A program made the translations under genes and the position numbers. From positions 1 through 8,718 of the forward strand of contig CAMCQL010000070.1 in the NCBI GenBank assembly GCA_945877005.1: DNA of 8,718 nt. The letters run 5' to 3'. Source of the stretch: Chryseobacterium gleum. GTDB lineage: Bacteria > Bacteroidota > Bacteroidia > Flavobacteriales_D > Crocinitomicaceae. Of this stretch, positions 1 through 4,802 are shown one piece after another (positions within the stretch are counted from its first letter, which is position 1; every line of letters starts with the position of its first letter). The notes under the pieces were generated by a model. It saw only the letters and a list, made by a program, of their open reading frames with translations. It made no database searches and had not been told where the DNA came from.

Positions 1-147
1 ATTGGCAGGAAAATCGGTTGTTTTCAAACTACCTAAAGGAGTAATTGATAAGCTATTTACTCTTACCTTCCCTGTTGGCTCATAATATTGGGCATTAATG
101 TTCGAAAAGAAAAGAGCTGTAATCAATGTGAAAATTAAAGTTTTCAT
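1..147 (-). CDS. Secreted protein of unknown function, N-terminal fragment
   Basis: This is the first 49 codons of a gene that starts at the ATG at 147-145 and continues past the left edge. The translation begins MKTLIFTLITALFFSNINAQ. That is a classic signal peptide: a Lys at position 2, a hydrophobic core of about 12 residues, and a small-residue cleavage site, probably after NA and before Gln20. There is no lipobox cysteine, so export to the periplasm or beyond by signal peptidase I is likely. The mature part that can be seen (YYEPTGKVRVNSLSITPLGS and on) has no motif I recognise. The gene is divergent from the small gene pair to its right. I found no convincing promoter in the 60 bases upstream. 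The reading frame and signal peptide are clear, but the function cannot be called from this fragment. Confidence 0.75.
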   Translation of the reverse strand, partial: MKTLIFTLITALFFSNINAQYYEPTGKVRVNSLSITPLGSLKTTDFPAN

Positions 148-412
148 AAGGCTATTTTTTGTTAAAACGATAAATATTATGTTGATTTTCGACTTTAATA
201 AATCCAACTAGTCTGTAGATTCGATGATAGCTGATAGATTTAATAACATTGAAATTAATAAACAATTACTTCATTTAACGGAACAAAAACTAAAATAGTA
301 TGAAAGCGATAGCTTAGTTTACGAATACCTCTCAAACTTTGCAAATGCTAAGGAGCTGAGGTAGTTAAATTCAAGTAATTTTTGTAAATTCGAAAAGATT
401 AGATATAACATT
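148..412. other. Intergenic region between divergent genes, with a broken coding-like stretch
   Basis: This AT-rich gap holds no intact gene. On the plus strand, ATG 224 opens 24 codons to a TAG at 296. The same frame continues for 21 coding-like codons (YESDSLVYEYLSNFANAKEL) to a TAG at 362, and then runs into the DUF4160 reading frame. The composition resembles a real helical protein, so this may be a decayed gene, but a chance reading is equally possible. The left copy of a 12-bp direct repeat lies at 229-240. A TTTG at 381-384 and a TATAACATTTTG at 404-415 loosely resemble a Bacteroidota promoter, but the -7 spacing is wrong and I do not call it. Confidence 0.4.
229..240. repeat. 12-bp direct repeat, left copy (AGCTGATAGATT)
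   Basis: This 12-mer is identical to positions 1075-1086, and the two copies bracket the DUF4160-DUF2442 pair with 834 bp between them. The match does not extend beyond 12 bases on either side. It could be a target-site or attachment-site duplication left by insertion of the gene pair, or a coincidence. No recombinase gene lies between the copies. Confidence 0.45.
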
Positions 413-727
413 TTGACTTTATGCCTATTTTTTTTGGAATACCTAGGAATATTAATTTTCTTCTATTCAAATGAACATGAACCGATAAATGTACACGCGA
501 AAAAAGGCGAATTTGAGAGCAAAGCTGAATTTTATATTGTTGATGGGGTTATTTCTGAAATAAAGATAACAAACTCATCTACTTTATTACCATTGAAAGG
601 AAAAGAGCTAAAAGACTTTGAAATTTTCCTTGAAACTTATGGTGATGAAATAGTAAAAAAATGGATAAATTATTTTGTATATCACAAGGAAGTGACATTT
701 GAGAAAATCACAAAAAGATTAAAATGA
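413..727 (+). CDS. DUF4160 family small protein with ambiguous, possibly frameshifted start
   Basis: The protein is about 100 residues and has the DUF4160 signature near its N-terminus: a hydrophobic strand, then FFYSNEHEPINVHAKKG, then an acidic and charged helical C-terminus. The family has no established biochemical function that I know of. It is commonly encoded next to DUF2442, as here, and such pairs have been suggested to be toxin-antitoxin-like. The open frame can start only at TTG 413, giving MTLCLFFLEYLG. The natural start would be ATG 421, since family members usually begin Met-Pro. From there the frame is lost at eight Ts (428-435), and removing one T gives MPIFLEYLGILIFFYSNEHE in frame, 101 residues. 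This may be a sequencing error, an inactivating mutation or slippage control. The 3' end overlaps the next gene by ATGA at 724-727. No Shine-Dalgarno sequence is visible. The family assignment is firm; the start and intactness are uncertain. Confidence 0.72.
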   Translation: MTLCLFFLEYLGILIFFYSNEHEPINVHAKKGEFESKAEFYIVDGVISEIKITNSSTLLPLKGKELKDFEIFLETYGDEIVKKWINYFVYHKEVTFEKITKRLK

Positions 728-1014
728 AAATAACTGTCAAATACAATATAACAGAAGGAAATACAGAAGTATTAAAAGTAAAACAAGCTAACTACTTGTC
801 TGATTATGCAATACGTGTTACCTTCAATAATGGTGTTGAAAAATTAATTGACTTTAAACCTTTTTTATCAAAATCATTTCATCCTTCCATCAAAAAATAT
901 TTTAATGAAAAACTTTTTTCAAACTTTACAATTACAGATGGGAATATCAATTGGAATGATTATGAACTTATTTTTCCGATTTCAGATTTATACAGTGGTA
1001 AAATAGAAGTTTAA
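724..1014 (+). CDS. DUF2442 domain protein, partner of the DUF4160 gene
   Basis: This 96-residue protein matches the DUF2442 pattern. It has a strand with Asp then Thr/Val (YLSDYAIRVTFNNGVEKLID, residues 24-43), then FKPFL, a helix ending YFNEKLFSNF (59-68), then TITDGNINWNDYELIFPISD LY. The family usually ends with a similar Gly-x-Ile-x-Trp then Ile-x-Pro-x-x-Leu-Tyr pattern. The first 17 residues are a short extension before this domain. The domain is known in standalone proteins and in toxin-antitoxin-like pairs, and its activity is not established. The ATG at 724 lies in an ATGA overlap with the stop of the DUF4160 gene, so translation is probably coupled. The gene pair is on the opposite strand to the glycan genes and converges on the flippase. 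G+C in two sampled 60-base lines of the pair is about 22%, lower than most of the window. Confidence 0.8.
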   Translation: MKITVKYNITEGNTEVLKVKQANYLSDYAIRVTFNNGVEKLIDFKPFLSKSFHPSIKKYFNEKLFSNFTITDGNINWNDYELIFPISDLYSGKIEV

Positions 1015-1081
1015 TCCGCTTCGTTGGTTGTATAATTAGAAGGTTCCGAACACATCTAATTAAAAATTCAGCGAAGCTGAT
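1014..1081. repeat. Nested inverted repeats between convergent genes
   Basis: The short space between the DUF2442 gene and the flippase gene is almost entirely dyad-symmetric. The outer arms are 1014-1023 and 1072-1081 (ATCCGCTTCG against ATCAGCTTCG, one mismatch). The inner arms are a perfect 8 bp, TAATTAGA at 1033-1040 and TCTAATTA at 1055-1062. A further small GTTC/GAAC symmetry sits at 1043-1051. Together these could form a long hairpin on either transcript and may end transcription in both directions. There is no T-run on the plus strand. Confidence 0.55.
1062..1080 (-). terminator. Intrinsic terminator after the flippase gene
   Basis: On the minus strand, 4 bases past the flippase stop codon, there is a perfect 5-bp stem TCAGC-TTC-GCTGA (1080-1068) followed by A and TTTTT (1066-1062). 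This is a compact rho-independent terminator. It lies inside the right arm of the larger nested inverted repeat and overlaps the right copy of the 12-bp direct repeat. Confidence 0.6.
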
Positions 1082-1086
1082 AGATT
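1075..1086. repeat. 12-bp direct repeat, right copy (AGCTGATAGATT)
   Basis: This copy is identical to 229-240. It covers two bases of the flippase stop codon (the TAA is the complement of 1085-1087) and part of the terminator stem. A 3' gene end is a common kind of integration target, which is why the pairing with the left copy is worth noting. There is no integrase in view. Confidence 0.45.
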
Positions 1087-2587
1087 ATTCACCTGTCTTG
1101 AATAGCTTTTTACGAATAAACCCTACACCATTATTGACATAAGTTACCAACTCAGGTTGTAGTTTGAAGAAATAAACAGGAGCAACAAACACCGTAAGAA
1201 GAACAATTGATTGAAATATGAGCTGAATCCAATAATTAACGACCATACCATCTACAAAAAAGCCAAAAAACAATGCGATCAGCCCAAGCCCAATGATTTG
1301 AAATTGTTGCAATGTAAATGGATGAATTTGATACAATTTCCAAATCATTAATACCCTTCCTAAATTATAAAAAACAATTGCAATTGTTGTTGAAATAGCA
1401 GCGCCAATTCCACCCCACCAGGGAATGAACAACAAATTTAAAAGTACTACTGCAAGAATTAAAAACAAGGTGAAATAAATATCGTAGATGTATTTTTTAG
1501 AAGATGTAAAAATTGATCCGTTCAAACCGAAAAACATATCGACTAATTTTCCGATCATTAAAAAGAAAAACATCCAAATTCCCGATTGAAACTCTGGCTT
1601 TAAAAATGAAAACAATAAATCAATGTTTAACCACAAAAATATAAACGCAATCCAACCCGAAAAAAGTCCAAATGAACTAACTTTTTTATATAACTCTTGC
1701 ATTCGTTGCAAATCATTCGTCTTCCAATATTCAGCCACTAAAGGGGAACTGATACGAATTAAAGATTTGTATGGAACTTGAATCGCGCTGACTAAAAACA
1801 TAATTGTGGTGTAAACTCCTGTAGCTTTTAATCCAACCATGGCAGCAATCATCATAACATCTAAGGAACTAACAACTACAGATCCCAATGTATTGAGGTA
1901 ATTTATCAATGAATAATTAAATATAATTCGCTTAAAACGTTTCGATATTTTTATCCTGCGGAAAGTAATATAAAACTCTTTTATTTTGATCAAATAAAGA
2001 ACTAAAATCAAGGGTGGTATAACATATAAAAGGCTATGAAAAACAACAAATGTGTGAAAACTGAAGAGCTTCATCCAATAAAATAGCAAAAGCCCTGTCG
2101 TCAATACTCTAAGCACAATGTCAAAAGCGAATACAGAAATAATATTCTTAAAAAAACTTCTCAAATAAATCTCTAAGACTAAATAAAAAACCAATGATAT
2201 TCCTATTGGAAGCACCCATAAATAATAGCTGATAAAAAGTGGAGAGCGGGCTTGATATAAAATGGCTATTTCAGAACTAAAAAAAAGAGCGAGTGTAGAA
2301 CAAATCAAAACACCAACTGAAACTATCAACAATATAAATGATAGAAAACCATGATTTTTCAGTGCTTTATTTTTAAAAAAGGGAAAAAATTTCCAAGTAC
2401 TGTAGACTGTCCCAAAATTGGAAAACTGAGCAAATAATGTACCTACGGATATTAACAGATTAATCAGACCAATTTGCTCCGTACTTAAAATAAGTAAAAA
2501 TAAAATACCTTTATTTACATACCCCAACACAATGCCAACATAAGATAGCAACATTGTACGAAAAGCATCTTTTTGAATTGCCTTCAT
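1085..2587 (-). CDS. Polysaccharide flippase (Wzx/MATE-like, polytopic membrane protein)
   Basis: This 500-residue protein has about 12-14 hydrophobic segments across its length, including residues near 12-34, 40-57, 81-105, 117-139, 152-172, 181-202, 228-250, 305-323, 336-350, 370-390, 394-412, 430-446 and 455-475. The N-terminus (SYVGIVLGYVNKGILFLLIL, TEQIGLINLLIS, then FSNFGTVYSTWKFFPFF) is the layout seen in oligosaccharide flippases of Bacteroidota glycan clusters. Other typical parts are SLDVMMIAAMVGLKATGVYT near 241-260 and the GGIGAAISTTIAIVFYN segment near 393-409. Such proteins move undecaprenyl-linked glycans from the cytoplasmic to the periplasmic face of the inner membrane. A TTG directly before ATG 2587 could extend the frame by one codon, but ATG is preferred. 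It is the last gene of the glycan locus, 295 bp after its neighbour, with its own promoter and terminator. The substrate cannot be read from the sequence. Confidence 0.85.
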   Translation of the reverse strand: MKAIQKDAFRTMLLSYVGIVLGYVNKGILFLLILSTEQIGLINLLISVGTLFAQFSNFGTVYSTWKFFPFFKNKALKNHGFLSFILLIVSVGVLICSTLALFFSSEIAILYQARSPLFISYYLWVLPIGISLVFYLVLEIYLRSFFKNIISVFAFDIVLRVLTTGLLLFYWMKLFSFHTFVVFHSLLYVIPPLILVLYLIKIKEFYITFRRIKISKRFKRIIFNYSLINYLNTLGSVVVSSLDVMMIAAMVGLKATGVYTTIMFLVSAIQVPYKSLIRISSPLVAEYWKTNDLQRMQELYKKVSSFGLFSGWIAFIFLWLNIDLLFSFLKPEFQSGIWMFFFLMIGKLVDMFFGLNGSIFTSSKKYIYDIYFTLFLILAVVLLNLLFIPWWGGIGAAISTTIAIVFYNLGRVLMIWKLYQIHPFTLQQFQIIGLGLIALFFGFFVDGMVVNYWIQLIFQSIVLLTVFVAPVYFFKLQPELVTYVNNGVGFIRKKLFKTGE

Positions 2588-2606
2588 CAATTATTAATTG
2601 TGAAGA

Positions 2607-2642
2607 CAAAAATAACATTCTTACTTTTGATTACTTGTCAAA
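2607..2642 (-). promoter_or_regulatory. Bacteroidota-type promoter for the flippase gene
   Basis: On the minus strand the -7 element is TATTTTTG (2614-2607), an exact match to TAnnTTTG. A TTTG at 2642-2639 lies 24 bases upstream. The usual spacing is a little shorter, near 19-21, so the -33 part is less secure. Transcription would start near 2600, which leaves a leader of only about 13 bases before ATG 2587. Confidence 0.5.
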
Positions 2643-2851
2643 TTTCAACTATCTACTTAAATAATTAATCATCTTTGGGTAATACAGTAAAATATCTCTT
2701 AGAGAAATGTAACTTTATTGATTTAGAATCCTGTAATCTAAAATAAATTCGAAAAATTTTTCAGTTAATGGCCGATTATAGTTGAAGTTTTGATTCAACG
2801 AGGAATTAGGGATTTTGCAACTGTTTTAAAATGTCGTTTGTATAAACCATC

Positions 2852-2870
2852 GGATTGGAAAGAACAATCC
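2852..2870 (-). terminator. Possible weak terminator hairpin after the second glycosyltransferase
   Basis: On the minus strand there is a perfect 6-bp stem GGATTG / CAATCC with a 7-base loop, 12 bases past the stop of the glycosyltransferase gene. It is followed by GATGGTTTA and not by a T-run, so it may only slow or stabilise the transcript end. Its position, ahead of a separate flippase promoter, fits a transcription boundary here. Confidence 0.3.
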
Positions 2871-2882
2871 TAATTTAGTAAG

Positions 2883-4034
2883 TTAACGATTCAATTCCAT
2901 TTTTAAATTTTGAGCTTTTATAATTTCGTTTTCAAGAGTTAGGAATCCATTAGTTCCTGATAATTCTTTAAACGCTTTTTTAGAATTTGCTTTAAAGTGA
3001 TTGATTTTGTTTTCATCTAGTTCTGCTATTTTTTCAGCCAAATCTTTAGGTTCAAAACTTTCTGATGCAATTCCTAAGTCATACTTATTCAGAATTCTCA
3101 ACATTTCCTTCGAAGGACCTATTGCAATGGCTAAATTTGAAGCGATATACTCGAAAAATTTATTTGGCAATGCATATTCATAATTGAAGTTAGTAGGCTC
3201 AAGAAGAAACAATCCAACATCATATTGTGTTGAAAAACGAATTATTTCCTGAAAATTAACAGGCTTTATAATGTTTACATTTTTTCGATTTTCACATAGT
3301 TTTTGCAGGTAGTTATAGTATTCAAGTTTGTTAGGGACTAACATTAAGTCTAAAATAAATCTATCGTCTAAATAATCCATCATAAAAATCATGTTTTCAA
3401 TTTTTCGGGACTCTAAAGCTAAACCATGATGAATGATTTGAATTTTATCTTTTGAACACTGCTTAATATTATTGCTAAAATAGAAGGGAGCATTCGTTAG
3501 TAGTATCGGGTTTAAATTATAAGCGGATTTATATTTTTCAATAATTCTATAACTCACCGTCACCATTATTTCTGCTTGCTTAGCGTATTTTTTTATGTTG
3601 GAACCAATGTAATTTTTCATTAATAACTTCCACTTTAAACTATCGGTGTTTTCTTCAGGTGAGTATTCGTGTGAATCAAAAACAAGAATATTATCCGAAT
3701 TTTTAAAAGTTAAAGCGATTTTTAAGGTATCATAATCATTCGCAATAATTACATCAGGTATATTTATTAGATGCTGCTTTTTTTTAATTTGAATGACTTC
3801 TTTTTTCAATAAATAATACAATTCGTAAAACCCAAATAACAGTAATATTAATTTTAAGAACCAATAGAAATTTTTCTTTTCCTGATTTATTTCAACAAAA
3901 GTTATATTTTTCAGTTTTGGATTTGAAAACCCAATGACAGTAGTAGTGTATTTTTCTGAAAAATATTCGATTTGTCTTAAAACCCTTGGGTCTTTTGAGA
4001 TATTACTAAAAGAAATTATTAAGATGTTTTTCAT
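2883..4034 (-). CDS. GT-B fold glycosyltransferase (GT4-like)
   Basis: This 383-residue protein has the two-domain layout of GT4-type enzymes, which transfer a sugar from a nucleotide-sugar to a lipid-linked acceptor in the cytoplasm. The N-terminal domain begins with a Rossmann strand, ILIISFS (4-10), then SKDPRVLRQIEYF (13-25), a pattern typical of this group. IIANDYDTLKIAL (97-109) and FDSHEYSPE (119-127) follow. The donor-binding C-terminal domain starts near 197 with IQIIHHGLAL and contains the diagnostic YALPNKFFEYIASNLAIAIG (287-306). The Glu in FFEYIA corresponds to the second Glu of the family's EX7E region, while the first Glu is not evident. A hydrophobic stretch at 58-77 probably attaches it to the inner membrane. 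Its ATG overlaps the methyltransferase stop by 4 bp (ATGA, 4031-4034). Base composition is unusually AT-rich for this locus. Donor and acceptor are unknown. Confidence 0.82.
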   Translation of the reverse strand: MKNILIISFSNISKDPRVLRQIEYFSEKYTTTVIGFSNPKLKNITFVEINQEKKNFYWFLKLILLLFGFYELYYLLKKEVIQIKKKQHLINIPDVIIANDYDTLKIALTFKNSDNILVFDSHEYSPEENTDSLKWKLLMKNYIGSNIKKYAKQAEIMVTVSYRIIEKYKSAYNLNPILLTNAPFYFSNNIKQCSKDKIQIIHHGLALESRKIENMIFMMDYLDDRFILDLMLVPNKLEYYNYLQKLCENRKNVNIIKPVNFQEIIRFSTQYDVGLFLLEPTNFNYEYALPNKFFEYIASNLAIAIGPSKEMLRILNKYDLGIASESFEPKDLAEKIAELDENKINHFKANSKKAFKELSGTNGFLTLENEIIKAQNLKMELNR

Positions 4035-4801
4035 TGTTTTTTCTGTAATAAAACAACTAAATGGAATGGTCTTTTTGGTGATATTATGCTATTGATCACA
4101 TCTAAAATAATTGAAATGAAATTATACTTTGTTTTCATGTCTATTTTTGTTTCACAATTCGGACAAAAGGGATTATGCCTCACTTTTTTTGTCCAATAAT
4201 ATGCCTCCCAATACTGTGGGGAAACTAATTTAAACTTTATCTTCGATAAAAATGAATTATAAGATCTTACTTTGGTTCCACATACATTAGAATCTAAAAC
4301 TTCATATTCTGGATATAGATTTTTAAACTTTAATATGTCAAAGGTTCTTTGATGATAACAATTGTGAAATTCAGTTTTACAATTAGGGCATTGTAAAATT
4401 CCTTTTGAAAGACTTTCTTTGTTAGGAACACTAATTAAAATGTATTTGCTTGAAATTCTATCAAACTCATTTAAAGTTTTTTTGAAAACATCATCTTCTA
4501 GATGTTCAAGAAGCTCACTTGAAAGAACAAGATCAAAACTTTTATCTTTTACTTGTATTGAATCGCAATTCGATTTAAGAATAGGTGATTTCACAAACTT
4601 AAGTGCGTTTTCACTTCTGTCAACTCCAAGGACATCAAATCCTTTTTCATGCAATATATTTGTAATCAAACCATTCCCACAACCTATATCTATAATGTTT
4701 TTAACGTCTTTTGGAATTAAATTTAAAATATTCTTAGCATTCACAGGTAGTTTATTAAAACTATTCCAATCAAAAGATTCATAATATTTTTCGTTATCCA
4801 T
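4031..4801 (-). CDS. SAM-dependent class I methyltransferase with CxxC pairs
   Basis: This 256-residue protein begins with a class I methyltransferase domain. Motif I is IIDIGCGNGLI (36-46), which binds S-adenosylmethionine. The acidic end of strand 2 is VLGVDRS (57-63). Motif III-IV is FDLVLSSELLEHLED (89-103), and ISVPNKESL (123-131) ends a later strand. After that, CPNC at 138-141 is followed by a Cys/His-rich stretch (FHNCYHQRTF, 145-154), and a second CPNC lies at 213-216. The two pairs could together bind one zinc ion. This type occurs in surface-glycan and secondary-metabolite loci, where O- or N-methylation of a sugar is likely, but the substrate is not visible. It starts one base after the asnB stop (TAA A ATG), so it is almost certainly co-translated with asnB. 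Its codons are very AT-rich, like those of the glycosyltransferase that follows. Confidence 0.8.
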   Translation of the reverse strand: MDNEKYYESFDWNSFNKLPVNAKNILNLIPKDVKNIIDIGCGNGLITNILHEKGFDVLGVDRSENALKFVKSPILKSNCDSIQVKDKSFDLVLSSELLEHLEDDVFKKTLNEFDRISSKYILISVPNKESLSKGILQCPNCKTEFHNCYHQRTFDILKFKNLYPEYEVLDSNVCGTKVRSYNSFLSKIKFKLVSPQYWEAYYWTKKVRHNPFCPNCETKIDMKTKYNFISIILDVINSIISPKRPFHLVVLLQKKQ

Positions 4802-4802
4802 T

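Larger units (their letters stand above)
2588..2882. other. Intergenic region between second glycosyltransferase and flippase
   Basis: This is the only large gap inside the glycan locus. It holds the flippase promoter at its left end and a weak hairpin at its right end. On the plus strand, 2769-2873 is a stop-bounded frame without an ATG. It reads coding-like for 34 codons, including VEVLIQRGIRDFATVLKCRL. The Gly-Ile-Arg-Asp then Val-Leu-Lys pattern loosely recalls the helix-turn-helix of some insertion-sequence transposases, so it may be a relic. I see no terminal inverted repeats and cannot support more than that. A short palindrome TCTCT-T-AGAGA at 2695-2705 has no clear role. Confidence 0.4.

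Noticed and set aside
404..415. TATAACATTTTG as the promoter of the small gene pair
   Set aside because: The space between TA and TTTG is four bases instead of two. A start from it would also fall at or past the proposed start codons.
2695..2705. Palindrome TCTCT-T-AGAGA as an operator
   Set aside because: It is short, has no second copy nearby and lies about 50 bases upstream of the flippase promoter, so chance is the simpler reading.
3001..3183. A 60-codon open frame on the plus strand
   Set aside because: It is antisense to the donor-binding domain of the second glycosyltransferase.
4419..4784. A 121-codon open frame on the plus strand
   Set aside because: It lies antisense within the methyltransferase, whose motifs are clear. 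The translation is rich in Ser, Phe and Leu with no family resemblance, as expected from the antisense strand of an AT-rich gene.
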